Assembly: GCA_035291545.1 (NCBI GenBank)
Contig: DATDRW010000069.1
Span: 1 to 64,000 of the forward strand
Source: UBA11373 sp035291545
GTDB taxonomy: Bacteria > Actinomycetota > Acidimicrobiia > Spongiisociales > UBA11373
DNA length: 64,000 nt
Direction: 5' to 3'
The position numbers and the translations under genes are program-made. Under the pieces are notes generated by a model. It did no database searches. It had not been told where the DNA came from and saw only the letters and a list, made by a program, of their open reading frames with translations. This document shows, one piece after another, positions 15,240 through 24,745 of this stretch (position 1 is the stretch's first letter; the number at the start of each line of letters is the position of its first letter).

Positions 15240-16625
15240 TCACCGGGCCAAATCGGGGATGCTGACCCGGATCGCGGTGCCGGCGCCGGGAGCGGTGACC
15301 ACCTCGGCGTCCCCGCCCATCGCCGCAACGAGCTCACGCACGATCGAGAGACCGAGCCCACTTCCCTCGGGGCGGATCGGGCGATAGCGCGTCGCCACGT
15401 AGAGCCGCTCGAAGACGTGGGGGACGTCGGCAGGGTCGATGCCGGGACCGCTGTCGGCGACGTCCATCACCAGTCGGCTGCCGCGACGGTGCAGTCCGAG
15501 CGTGACCGTGCCGGCTTCCGGGGTGTACCGGAGGGCGTTTTCGAGGAGGTTGCCCGCCACCTGGGCGATGCGGTCGGGGTCGACGTCAACGATGCCGACT
15601 TCCTCGACGTCGGAGGCAAGCTGCACCCGGGCGGACTCCGCCCTGCCCCGAAACCCCTCGAGCACACCCTCGAGGTGACCGGCGAGATCGACGGGTTCCG
15701 GACGCAGGGTGAACTCCGGAGCCTCGATGCGTGACAGGAGCATCAGGTCCTCGACCAGCCGGCGCAGCCGATCCGATTCGGTGCCCAGAACCCGGGCGAC
15801 CCGCTCCACGTCCTCGGGGGGGATGCGGCCTTCTTGCATCGCCTCGGCGTAGCCGGAGATCGTGGTCAGCGGGGTGCGCAGGTCGTGGCCCACCGACACC
15901 AGGAAGGCCCGCTCACGGCGACGGGCCGCCTCCAGCTGCGCTGCCATCTCGTTGAAGGCGACGGCCACCTCGGCGAGCTCGTCGCCACCATCCACCGGGA
16001 CCCGCACCGTGAGATTCCCGGCGGCCACGGCCCTCGAGGCATCGTGGAGCTCCCCCAGGCGCCGCCCGGCGAACCGGCTGAAGGAGCCGGCGAGCAGGGC
16101 GGCGAGCAGCAGTGCCAGCGCCAGGGCCCAGGCGAACCGCAGCAGCACCTCGCTCCACGGAATCAGTTCCAGACTGGTGCCGATCACCACGACGAGGCTT
16201 CCCCGATCACCGATGCGGAACGGCTGGGCCACCGCGGTCACGGACTCCCCGCCCACCTCGGCGTCGAAGCTGAAGGAATCTGCCAGGTCGGCGATTCCCG
16301 GCACCTGGGTGATCAGCTCACCCCCATCCCCCAGCACCGTGACCGTCCCCCGGGGACCAACGATGGCGGCTTCGACGAACTCATGGCCCCCGACGAGGGC
16401 GACGTCGCGGAGGATCTGGACGAGCCTGCCGCGCTCGCCGAGCCGGCCGCCCTCCGGTGGCAGCTCCGCCTCGATGAGACGCGCCGTCGCCGCCGCCTGC
16501 CGGGCGAACTCGGCCCGCGCCGAGGCCTCGACGGAGCGGCTGATCAGCATGGCGGCGGCAAAGCCGCCGACCACGAGGGTGATCACCGCCACCGCCACCA
16601 TCCCCCAGAAGAAGCGGCGTCGCAT
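15240..16625 (-). CDS. Sensor histidine kinase (BaeS/EnvZ type)
   Basis: A 461-residue membrane kinase. A first transmembrane helix (about residues 8-30), an extracytoplasmic sensor of about 130 residues and a second transmembrane helix (about 178-200) are followed by a HAMP domain. The HisKA domain has the phosphorylated histidine in LVSVGHDLRTPLTTISGYAE, and the HATPase domain has N box NLLENALRYTP, G1 DSGPGIDPADV and G2 GSGLGLSIVREL. All catalytic motifs are intact. It lies 26 bases after its partner response regulator and directly before trpC. The signal it senses cannot be read from the sequence. Confidence 0.93.
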   Translation of the reverse strand: MRRRFFWGMVAVAVITLVVGGFAAAMLISRSVEASARAEFARQAAATARLIEAELPPEGGRLGERGRLVQILRDVALVGGHEFVEAAIVGPRGTVTVLGDGGELITQVPGIADLADSFSFDAEVGGESVTAVAQPFRIGDRGSLVVVIGTSLELIPWSEVLLRFAWALALALLLAALLAGSFSRFAGRRLGELHDASRAVAAGNLTVRVPVDGGDELAEVAVAFNEMAAQLEAARRRERAFLVSVGHDLRTPLTTISGYAEAMQEGRIPPEDVERVARVLGTESDRLRRLVEDLMLLSRIEAPEFTLRPEPVDLAGHLEGVLEGFRGRAESARVQLASDVEEVGIVDVDPDRIAQVAGNLLENALRYTPEAGTVTLGLHRRGSRLVMDVADSGPGIDPADVPHVFERLYVATRYRPIRPEGSGLGLSIVRELVAAMGGDAEVVTAPGAGTAIRVSIPDLAR

Positions 16626-16651
16626 CTAGTGCCCCGTCACGTGTCGGGGAA

Positions 16652-17326
<675 letters not shown>

Positions 17327-17345
17327 GCTCACCTCCCCGCGTCGA

Positions 17346-18233
17346 TCATCGGAACGGACTGTTCGAAGACTGTGAAGCACCGCCGAGACCGCCCCGCACG
17401 ATCTCCTCGACCGTCCCGGGCGCCTCCCCGCCGTCCCAGCGTACGAGCACGGGGGCACCCGGGGTCGCTTCCCGGCGGAGCAGCGCCAGGGCGGCGGCGC
17501 CTCCCTCTCTGGGCGCCACCGTCCCGAGCACACCAACCACCACGCCGCCGACGACCACCTCGGCCCCCCGCGGGGGACGCCCCGCGGCAACGACCACCCG
17601 GCGCAGCATCCGATTGACGTGTCCCCGGCTGTCGATCCTGGCCACCAGTTCCTGTCCGACGAAACAACCCTTGGTGAAGGACACGGCTTCGGGCACGAGG
17701 CCGGTCTCCTGGGGGATGGTGCCGTCGTCGACGTCGCTGCCGAACCGCGGCTCGCCGGCGGCAATGCGATGGGCGGCCAGGGCCGCGTCGCCCAGGCGCG
17801 GGCCCGGCGGCGCCTCGACGGCGGCCACCAGACGCCGCGGTGCACCCGATGGAATCACCGCCTGGAGCACCGACCCGTCCTCGAACCATCCCGAACCCGG
17901 CTCGGGCACGCCGCCCCACACGGAGTGCACCGGACGCTCGTCCGTTCGCAGGTTCGCCACCACCCGGAACCGGAACCGATCGAGCTCGGCGACCACGGCG
18001 GCCCCGGTGCCGGCCGGCGTCACCACGCCGACCGACTCCGCGCCGCGCAACACCCACAGGATCGCCCGCAGCTTGCCCCGGGGCTCGAGGAGCAATGACC
18101 GCCTCACCTCTCCGGGGGCCATTCCCCGCACGTCCTGGCTGACCTGGCCGTCGAGGAACCCCACGGCATCGGCGCCCTCGACCCACACCAGCTCGTCCGT
18201 GCCGATCCCGATCCCGGCCGCGAGCTCAAACAT
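17346..18233 (-). CDS. ygfZ: YgfZ/GcvT-family folate-binding protein
   Basis: A 295-residue protein related to the GcvT aminomethyltransferase. The diagnostic YgfZ motif is KGCFVGQELVARIDSRGHVNR (K-G-C-[FY]-x-G-Q-E), whose cysteine is characteristic. YgfZ uses tetrahydrofolate to help make or repair certain iron-sulfur clusters. The N-terminal VEGADAVGFLDGQVSQDV is also typical. The ATG at 18233 overlaps the end of trpE by 8 bases (ATGTTTGA), arguing for coupled translation. Confidence 0.9.
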   Translation of the reverse strand: MFELAAGIGIGTDELVWVEGADAVGFLDGQVSQDVRGMAPGEVRRSLLLEPRGKLRAILWVLRGAESVGVVTPAGTGAAVVAELDRFRFRVVANLRTDERPVHSVWGGVPEPGSGWFEDGSVLQAVIPSGAPRRLVAAVEAPPGPRLGDAALAAHRIAAGEPRFGSDVDDGTIPQETGLVPEAVSFTKGCFVGQELVARIDSRGHVNRMLRRVVVAAGRPPRGAEVVVGGVVVGVLGTVAPREGGAAALALLRREATPGAPVLVRWDGGEAPGTVEEIVRGGLGGASQSSNSPFR

Positions 18234-19692
18234 CGTCGGCGGCGGCGATGGCCGCAAGGACCGCGGCGGCCTTCTCGCGGCATTCCTCGTACTCGCGCTC
18301 GGGCCGGCTGTCCGCCACCACCCCGGCACCGGCCTGCACCCACGCCTTCCCGTCGGCGGCGACCATCGTGCGCAGTGCAATGGCGGTGTCCATGTTGCCC
18401 GAGAAGTCGAGGTAGCCGACGGCTCCGGCATACGGCCCGCGGGCCACCGGCTCGAGCCGGTCGATGATCTCCATCGCCCGCACCTTGGGGGCGCCGGTGA
18501 CGGTGCCGTGGGGAAACGTGGCGCGGAGCACGTCGACGGGCCCGATCCCGTCCCGCACCGTTCCCGACACCCCCGAGACGATGTGCATCACGTGCGAGTA
18601 GCGCTCGATCACCATGAGCTCGTCGACGGACACCGTTCCGAATCGCGACACCCTGCCCAGGTCGTTGCGGGCGAGGTCGACGAGCATCACGTGCTCCGCC
18701 CGCTCTTTGGGATCGGCGAGCAGCTCGGCCTCGAGGGCGGCATCCTCGCCGGGAGTGGCCCCGCGGCGTCGGGTACCGGCGATCGGCCTGCTGTGCACCT
18801 TGCGGTCACGCATCCTCACCATCAGCTCCGGGGACGAGCCGGCGATCGCCAATCCTGGAGCCCTTACGAAGAACATGTAGGGCGATGGGTTGAGCAGACG
18901 GAGCGCCCGGTACACCGAGAAGGGATCGCCGGAGAAATCGACCTCGAAGCGAACCGAGGCGACGATCTGGAAGGCGTCGCCGGTACGGATGTGGCGGATC
19001 GCCCTTTCGACGGCGGCGCCGTATTCGACGGCGGTCATCGACGCCGAAACCGCCGGACGGCCGGCGAACGAGGGAACCGTCCGCACCTCCCTGCCGGGTG
19101 CGGTGCCGAGCGCGGTCGCCGCCTGCTCCAGGCGTAAGGCGGCATCGTCGTAGTCGGCGGCAGGATTAGGGCCCACGACCACGTTGCGGATGAGCCGGAT
19201 CCGTTGTCCGAACCGATCGAACGCCGCAAGGCTCCCGACACCCAGCCACAGCATCTCGGGAAGGCCGCGGTCGTCGGTGGGGCGATGCGGCAACCGTTCG
19301 ACGTACCGCACCGCGTCGTACCCGAGATACCCGACCACGCCGGTGTGCAGCGGCGGCATGCCGGGGAGCTCGGGCACGGTGCATCGCCGCAACAGGCTCT
19401 CGAGGGCGATGAAGGGATCGCTGCGGTCGATGGGGAACTGCGCTCCCTCGAGCTCCACGACCCCGTCACGGGAGCTGAGGATGAACAGCGGGTCCCAGCC
19501 GAGGAAAGACCAGCGCGCCCAGCGGTCTCCCCCCTCCACCGACTCGAGCAGGAACGAGGGGCCGCTCCCGGCGAGAGCGCCGAATGCGCCGACGGCCGTG
19601 ACGGTATCGCCGAGGACGTCGGCCCAGACCGGCACGATCGCGTGCCCGCCGGCCAGACGGACGAACTCCTCCCGGGAGGGACTCAGGCGCAT
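18226..19692 (-). CDS. trpE: Anthranilate synthase component I
   Basis: A 488-residue chorismate-using enzyme that makes anthranilate with the TrpG glutaminase. The N-terminal SFLLESVEGGDRW contains the LLES motif that binds tryptophan for feedback inhibition. Catalytic-domain signatures are RHIRTGDAFQIVASVRF, PSPYMFFVRAPGLAIAGSSPE, SRPIAGTRRRG, VMLVDLARNDLGRV and TFPHGTVTGAPKVRAMEIID. The choice of TrpE over PabB or MenF rests on LLES and the trp neighbours. No trpG or trpD lies in the window. It opens the trp run, 43 bases after ccdA. Confidence 0.93.
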   Translation of the reverse strand: MRLSPSREEFVRLAGGHAIVPVWADVLGDTVTAVGAFGALAGSGPSFLLESVEGGDRWARWSFLGWDPLFILSSRDGVVELEGAQFPIDRSDPFIALESLLRRCTVPELPGMPPLHTGVVGYLGYDAVRYVERLPHRPTDDRGLPEMLWLGVGSLAAFDRFGQRIRLIRNVVVGPNPAADYDDAALRLEQAATALGTAPGREVRTVPSFAGRPAVSASMTAVEYGAAVERAIRHIRTGDAFQIVASVRFEVDFSGDPFSVYRALRLLNPSPYMFFVRAPGLAIAGSSPELMVRMRDRKVHSRPIAGTRRRGATPGEDAALEAELLADPKERAEHVMLVDLARNDLGRVSRFGTVSVDELMVIERYSHVMHIVSGVSGTVRDGIGPVDVLRATFPHGTVTGAPKVRAMEIIDRLEPVARGPYAGAVGYLDFSGNMDTAIALRTMVAADGKAWVQAGAGVVADSRPEREYEECREKAAAVLAAIAAADDV

Positions 19693-19735
19693 CGCCGCCG
19701 AGGGTAGGACTGCTTCCGGCGGATGCCCCGATGAA

Positions 19736-20482
19736 TCAGACGTTCCAGAGAAACCCGGGGAGGACCTGCTGGAACCACCGGTTGAGATCGACGAGCCGCC
19801 CGGTGACCATGAGCAACCCGAACCCGGCCAGCAGCACTCCCGACGTGACCGTGATCGCGGTGAAGTGCCGCTTGAACCACCCGAAGGCCGAGTAGGCCTT
19901 GGTCATCGCCAGACCGGCGACGACGAAGGGGACCCCGAGCCCGAGCGAGTACACGAACAGGAGGAACATTCCCTGGGCGATCGTCTCCTGGGTACCGGCG
20001 ACGGTGAGGATCGCGCCGAGCATCGGCCCGAGACACGGGGTCCAGCCGAAACCGAAAGCGACTCCCATCACCGGCGCCGCCCACGCCCCAAGCCGCGACG
20101 GGCGCACCTCGAGACGCCGCTCCCGCGCGAACGGGTTGAGCAGCCGCGGGTTCCACAACGCGCTCACCGCGACAAAGGCCCCGAACCCGACCACCAGCCA
20201 TCCGGCGACCGTGGTGATGGTGCCCTGGTTCTGATTCAGCATCTTCCCCACCGAGGTGGCGGTCGCGCCCAGGGCGACGAACACCGCGGTAAACCCGGCG
20301 ACGAACAACAGCGTGACCCGCAGCATCTTTCCCACCGATGCCTTGCCCTCTGCGAGGTCGGAGGCGGAGTAGCCGGACATCATCGACAGGTACCCGGGGA
20401 GCAAAGGAAGCACGCACGGCGACAGGAACGACAGCGCTCCGAACACGAATGCGGCGAACACATTGACGCTGGCGATCTCCAC
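19736..20482 (-). CDS. ccdA: CcdA-type cytochrome c biogenesis / thiol-disulfide transporter
   Basis: A 248-residue membrane protein with about six transmembrane helices, of the CcdA/DsbD-beta family that carries reducing power across the membrane to apocytochrome c or other thiol proteins. The two active cysteines are in LSFLSPCVLPLLPGYLS (helix 1) and FGWTPCLGPMLG (helix 4). The GTG at 20482 has GGGAG five bases upstream and places helix 1 right at the N-terminus. No ccsA, ccsB or resA is adjacent. It shares a strand with trpE and could be the first gene of that transcript. Confidence 0.9.
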   Translation of the reverse strand: MEIASVNVFAAFVFGALSFLSPCVLPLLPGYLSMMSGYSASDLAEGKASVGKMLRVTLLFVAGFTAVFVALGATATSVGKMLNQNQGTITTVAGWLVVGFGAFVAVSALWNPRLLNPFARERRLEVRPSRLGAWAAPVMGVAFGFGWTPCLGPMLGAILTVAGTQETIAQGMFLLFVYSLGLGVPFVVAGLAMTKAYSAFGWFKRHFTAITVTSGVLLAGFGLLMVTGRLVDLNRWFQQVLPGFLWNV

Positions 20483-20540
20483 GATGCTCCCGGGATGGGC
20501 GTGCCGTGCAACGCTACCGGCGCCCCGGCGGTTCCCGGTA

Positions 20541-20879
20541 ATGTCGTTCGCCATGCCGACCATTGCCGAATGGCATCAGTTCGCGGTCCGCACCGGGATC
20601 GTCGTACGCGCCGAGGCCAACGAGGCGGCGCGTCATCCGGCCTACCGGATGTGGATCGACTTCGGGGACCTCGGCATCCTCCAATCCTCCGCAAAGATCA
20701 CCGACCACTACCGCGCCGCCGAGCTGGTCGGCACCCAGGTGATCGCCGTGACGGGGTTCGCCCCGCTCCACGTCGCCGGGTTTCGATCGGATGTGCTCGT
20801 GCTCGGCGCCCTCACCGACAGCGGGGTGGCGCTGGTGCGTCCCGACCGGCCGGTTCCACCCGGCAGCACGATCGCTTGA
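20541..20879 (+). CDS. CsaA-like tRNA-binding-domain protein
   Basis: A protein of about 112 residues consisting of one EMAP-type OB fold, as in CsaA and the C-terminus of some methionyl-tRNA synthetases. Matching features are FAVRTGIVVRAEANEAARHPAY, LRIDF-like MWIDFGDLG, QSSAKITDHY and VIAVTGFAPLHVAGFRSDVLVLG. CsaA has been described as an export-related chaperone. The start could be 20541 (MSFAMPT) or 20553 (MPTIAEW); neither has a strong ribosome binding site. It is divergent from ccdA, and its stop overlaps the next gene as TTGA. Confidence 0.85.
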   Translation: MSFAMPTIAEWHQFAVRTGIVVRAEANEAARHPAYRMWIDFGDLGILQSSAKITDHYRAAELVGTQVIAVTGFAPLHVAGFRSDVLVLGALTDSGVALVRPDRPVPPGSTIA

Positions 20880-22132
20880 CCCGGCTGGCGCTGCTCCGCC
20901 CCTCGCGACCGCTCCAGCGTCGCGAGACCGCGGCCCTCGCCCTCTTTGCGCTCATCGCCCTCGCCCAGGGCTGGACGGGTGCCGCCATCACCCACGTCCT
21001 CCCCTTCGTCCAGGACGACTACGCGCTCAGCGACGCCGAGGTGTTCGACCTGATGACCGTCATCCGGGTCACCTCGCTCCTCGCCATCGCCTTCTCCTGG
21101 TGGGGTGATCACCGCGGGCGCCGGATGCCCCTGCTGCTGGCGTTTGCACTGCTTCCGACGGCGACGCTGCTGAGCGCCGTCACCTCCGGCGCCGGGATGC
21201 TGACCGCGACCCAGGCGGCGGCCCGGGTCGGGACCATCGCCATCAGCGGCCTCGCCCTGGTCGTGCTTGCCGAGGAGGTCGGCCCCGAGGTGCGCGGCTA
21301 CGCGGTCGGCATCTACGCCCTGGTCGGCTCGATGGGGACGGGCCTGGGACTGGCGCTCCGTCCCCTGGGTGCGGGTGACACCGACGGGTGGCGCGTGCTG
21401 TTTGCCCTCAGCGCGGTGCCGCTGCTCGGTCTGCCCCTCCTCGTCCGCCGACTTCGTGAGTCGAGGGCTTTCACCCCTCAGCCGTCGCGTCCACGCCTGA
21501 CCGCGGTGCTCCGCGGCACCCATGCATCCCGGTTTTGGCCGCTTGCGGGACTGTCGTTTGCGGTGTCGGCCTTCACCGCTCCCGCAGCCAACCTGGCGTT
21601 GGTTCGATTGGAGAACGATCTCGGCTGGTCGGCGGCCGGCGCCTCGCTGCTCCTGGCCGCCACCAGCGCCCCCGGGGTGATCCTGGGAGTGCTCGGCGGC
21701 GGCCGTCTCGCCGACGTCTTGGGACGGCGGCCGACCGAGGCCCTCTCGCTGGTGGTGGGCGTGGCGGGCGGCTTTGCCTTCTACCTGATCGATGGGGGCT
21801 GGATGATGGCGGCGGGAGTAGGTGTGTCCAATCTCGGAGCGTTTGCGTTCGCTCCGGCGTTCGCCGCGCACCGGGCAGAGTTGTTCCCCACCGGGATCCG
21901 GGCCACCGCCGTCGCCTGGATCGTGAACGCATCGATCCTCGGAGGAATCGCCGGGTTCGCCGCCGGAAGGTTCGTCGTCGACGCCTGGGGGATCTCCGGC
22001 ACGGTCGCCGCACTCGGGGTCCTGGTGCTCGCCGCCACCGCGTTGATCGCACCGCTCCCCGAGACCAGGGGACTCATCCTGGAGGTGAGCGGAACGGACC
22101 CCTCGGGCTCACCCTTCTCCATGCCAGGGTGA
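20876..22132 (+). CDS. MFS transporter
   Basis: A 418-residue protein with about 12 transmembrane helices in the major facilitator layout. The loop between helices 2 and 3 is SWWGDHRGRRMPL, a version of the conserved D-x-x-G-R-R/K motif, and its counterpart in the second half is GGRLADVLGRRPTEAL. The N- and C-terminal halves are separated by a cytoplasmic loop near residue 205. The TTG at 20876 overlaps the upstream stop (TTGA) and is the only reasonable start. No substrate can be inferred. Its last 59 bases overlap the end of the convergent MATE gene. Confidence 0.85.
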   Translation: MTRLALLRPSRPLQRRETAALALFALIALAQGWTGAAITHVLPFVQDDYALSDAEVFDLMTVIRVTSLLAIAFSWWGDHRGRRMPLLLAFALLPTATLLSAVTSGAGMLTATQAAARVGTIAISGLALVVLAEEVGPEVRGYAVGIYALVGSMGTGLGLALRPLGAGDTDGWRVLFALSAVPLLGLPLLVRRLRESRAFTPQPSRPRLTAVLRGTHASRFWPLAGLSFAVSAFTAPAANLALVRLENDLGWSAAGASLLLAATSAPGVILGVLGGGRLADVLGRRPTEALSLVVGVAGGFAFYLIDGGWMMAAGVGVSNLGAFAFAPAFAAHRAELFPTGIRATAVAWIVNASILGGIAGFAAGRFVVDAWGISGTVAALGVLVLAATALIAPLPETRGLILEVSGTDPSGSPFSMPG

Positions 22133-23393
22133 TTGCCCGCACGACGAGCAGGGTGGCGATCCCCCACCACACCCCGGATAGGCCCCATCCCAGAGGCAGC
22201 ACGGCGAGCATCACACCGGCGGCGAGAGCCGACGCGGCGACCATCGCTCCCGCCAGGTAACGGAAGTCACCGGCGCCGATGAACACCCCATCGAGCACCC
22301 ACACGACCGCCCCGAGGGGCTGCAACAGCGCTACCACCCACAAGATGCCCTCCACCGCCCGGCGAACCGGTGGATCGGCCCCGAACCATCCCGGGAGGAA
22401 GGGCGCCAGCATCAGAAGGACGACACCGGCGACTACGCCCGCACCGACGCCGAGTACCAGCAGGCGGTCGGCGACCTCGGTGGCTTCCCGGTGCCGTCCG
22501 GCGCCCAAGAGACGACCCACCACCGCCTGGGCCGCGATCGCAAACGCGTCGAGCGCCAGAGCCGTGAAGAGAAACACCTGCATCAGCACTTGATGGGCGG
22601 CGATCGCCGTGTCGGACACCCGGGTGGCGACCGAGGTCGCCAGGGTGAACGCCACCATCAACGCGGTGGTGCGGATGGCGAGGTCGCGACCCACCACCAG
22701 GAAGGACCGCACCTCGCCCGCCACGGGGCGGGCGCCTGCCAGGCCGTAGCGCCGCCGGCCCCGGGCGAAGAGAACCAGAAAGGCGGCGGCTCCCCCCCAT
22801 TGTGCGATCACCGTCGCCCAGGCGGCACCGGCCACCCCCCAGCCCGCCCCGAAGATGAGCAGCGGGTCGAGCACCAGGTTGACCAGGTTCACCCCGACGG
22901 CCACCAGGAAGGGGGTACGCGTGTTCTGGTATCCCCGATACGCCCCGTGCCCGACCCGCATCAGGAGCACGGCCGGGGCGGCCAGCGCCCGAACCCGGAC
23001 GTACTCGACCGCGGCCGCGGCGACCTCACCGTTGGCGCCGAATGCCCCGATGATGTCCTCTCCGAAGCCACGGAGCACCAAGACCACCACACTCCCTCCG
23101 CAGGCGGCAAGAGTGAGAGCCGTGACCACGGCACGACCGGCGGTCGCGGTCTGCCCGGCGCCCACCGCCCTGGCGACCACCGTCGTCGTGCCGTACTCGA
23201 GGAAGTTGAAGAGGAAGAACGAAACGGTGAAGAGGGCCGTCGCCACCCCGAGCCCACCGAGGGCGTCGGTTCCGATGCGGCCGACAAACGCCGTGTCGAC
23301 CAGGCTGAGCAGCGGGTCGGCGATGAGTGCCCCCAGCGCCGGGAGCGCCAACGCGACGATCTCCCGGTCGTGGGACGAGCGCAGCCGGATCAC
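22074..23393 (-). CDS. MATE-family efflux transporter (DinF-like)
   Basis: A 439-residue protein with about 12 transmembrane helices in two homologous halves. MATE signatures are ALGALIADPLLSLVDTAFVGRIG near the N-terminus, where D-T-A-F/Y-V-G is characteristic, plus YRGYQNTRTPF and LDGVFIGAGDFRYL in the second half. The arrangement is closest to the DinF/NorM-like prokaryotic branch, which exports cationic drugs using Na+ or H+ gradients. The GTG at 23393 overlaps the nth stop as GTGA, so the pair is probably co-transcribed. The 3' end overlaps the MFS gene on the other strand. Confidence 0.9.
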   Translation of the reverse strand: MIRLRSSHDREIVALALPALGALIADPLLSLVDTAFVGRIGTDALGGLGVATALFTVSFFLFNFLEYGTTTVVARAVGAGQTATAGRAVVTALTLAACGGSVVVLVLRGFGEDIIGAFGANGEVAAAAVEYVRVRALAAPAVLLMRVGHGAYRGYQNTRTPFLVAVGVNLVNLVLDPLLIFGAGWGVAGAAWATVIAQWGGAAAFLVLFARGRRRYGLAGARPVAGEVRSFLVVGRDLAIRTTALMVAFTLATSVATRVSDTAIAAHQVLMQVFLFTALALDAFAIAAQAVVGRLLGAGRHREATEVADRLLVLGVGAGVVAGVVLLMLAPFLPGWFGADPPVRRAVEGILWVVALLQPLGAVVWVLDGVFIGAGDFRYLAGAMVAASALAAGVMLAVLPLGWGLSGVWWGIATLLVVRAITLAWRRVSPRGPFRSPPG

Positions 23394-24040
23394 CGGAGCG
23401 TCTTGTCGGGATACGGGCAGCGGTCGGTGAGCACGCAGTCGAAGCACCGGGGCTTCTTGGCGTCACAGGTGTCCCGGCCGAACTGGATGAATCGCATCGA
23501 GATCCCCGACCACGCCGCCTCCGGGTACAGGTCCTTCAGCGCAGCCTCCACCTTGACCGGGTCGACTGCAGCGGTGAGACCGAGACGGCGAGACACCCGG
23601 CCGACGTGGGTGTCGACGGCGATGGCGGGGTGTCCGAACGCTTCGGCGAGCACCACGCTCGCGGTCTTCCTCCCCACACCCTTGAGGGAAACCAGCCGGT
23701 CGAGATCGTCGGGCACCACGCCCGAGAAGCGCTCCACGAGGTCGGCGGAGAGGTCGAGGATGGCCCTCGTCTTCTGGCGATAGAACCCGGTCGAATAGAC
23801 CACCGCCTCGACCTCCTCCGGGTTGGCCGCGGCGAGGTCGTGGGGTGTGGGCCACCGGGCGAACAGCACGGGCGTGACCCGATTCACGGTCTCATCGGTG
23901 GTCTGAGCGCTGAGCACGGTCGAGACCAGCAACTGCCAGGGGTTGCGGTAGTCGAGCGCGGTCCGGACGCTCCGGTAGCGCCGCTTCAGCCGATCGAGGA
24001 TGGTGCGGGCATTCCTCCGCTCGGCCTGAGACGCGGTCAT
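23390..24040 (-). CDS. nth: Endonuclease III (base-excision DNA glycosylase/AP lyase)
   Basis: A 216-residue HhH-GPD glycosylase removing oxidised pyrimidines. The helix-hairpin-helix with catalytic lysine is SLKGVGRKTASVVL, and the catalytic aspartate is in AIAVDTHVGRVSRRL. The C-terminal 4Fe-4S cluster ligands follow C-x6-C-x2-C-x5-C in CDAKKPRCFDCVLTDRC, the classic Nth pattern. Early motifs NPWQLLVSTVLSAQTTD match the family. The ATG at 24040 gives a full-length enzyme. It is divergent from xpt. Confidence 0.97.
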   Translation of the reverse strand: MTASQAERRNARTILDRLKRRYRSVRTALDYRNPWQLLVSTVLSAQTTDETVNRVTPVLFARWPTPHDLAAANPEEVEAVVYSTGFYRQKTRAILDLSADLVERFSGVVPDDLDRLVSLKGVGRKTASVVLAEAFGHPAIAVDTHVGRVSRRLGLTAAVDPVKVEAALKDLYPEAAWSGISMRFIQFGRDTCDAKKPRCFDCVLTDRCPYPDKTLR

Positions 24041-24088
24041 CGGGCGGCGATGGTACCGGGGCGGCGCCCGACGGTACCCTCGCGAGCC

Positions 24089-24718
24089 GTGTCCTCACCC
24101 GCGACCACACCAGGTGCCGCCGCCCTGGAGCGCGCGGTGCGCGAACGCGGCAGGGTGGAGGGATCGCTCGTCAAGGTCGACGACTTCCTCAACCACCAGG
24201 TGGATCCCGCCCTGCTCGATCTCATCGGGCAGGACATCGCTGACCGCTGGGAGGGTGAGCACATCGATCTCGTGGTCACCGCCGAGGCGAGCGGAATCCC
24301 GCCGGCACTGACCGTGGCCCGCAGCCTCGGTGTTCCGATGCTCTATGCCAAGAAGTACCTCCGGACCACTACCGAGCGTCCGTCGTACGTGCGGGAGGTC
24401 GCCTCTCCGACCAAGGGCACCGAGTACCGGGTGGAGATCACCCGCCGACTGCTCCCGGGAGGCCGCCGGGTACTCGTGGTCGACGACTTCCTCTCCGGCG
24501 GCCGTACCGCCGAGGCTCTCGGAGAAATCATCGAAGAGGCCGGTTGCTCGGTTGTGGGGTTCGCTTTCGTAATCGAGAAGTCGTTCGTGGAGGGGAGGAG
24601 CCGGCTTCTCGACCGAGGGTGGCGGGTCGACTCCCTGTTGCGCGTCACCTCGCTCGAGGGCGGACTCGGCCTCGACACCGCTCGATTCGTTCCCGAGCAC
24701 CGCGACGGCCCCGGCTAA
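24089..24718 (+). CDS. xpt: Xanthine phosphoribosyltransferase
   Basis: A 209-residue type I phosphoribosyltransferase. VKVDDFLNHQVDPALLDLIG is very close to the Xpt signature of Bacillus, distinguishing it from adenine phosphoribosyltransferase. Other matches are VVTAEASGIPPALTVARSLG and the PRPP loop VLVVDDFLSGGRTAEAL, then VIEKSFVEGRSRL. It salvages xanthine (and poorly guanine) to the nucleotide. The start is a GTG at 24089, with the promoter expected in the 48-base gap to nth. The short leader leaves no room for a purine riboswitch, which often precedes xpt in Firmicutes. Confidence 0.88.
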   Translation: MSSPATTPGAAALERAVRERGRVEGSLVKVDDFLNHQVDPALLDLIGQDIADRWEGEHIDLVVTAEASGIPPALTVARSLGVPMLYAKKYLRTTTERPSYVREVASPTKGTEYRVEITRRLLPGGRRVLVVDDFLSGGRTAEALGEIIEEAGCSVVGFAFVIEKSFVEGRSRLLDRGWRVDSLLRVTSLEGGLGLDTARFVPEHRDGPG

Positions 24719-24745
24719 CCTTCCCCCCTCGACACCGGAGGCCTT

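Noticed and set aside
24041..24088. A purine riboswitch ahead of xpt
   Set aside because: The gap to the divergent nth gene is only 48 bases, too short for the aptamer.
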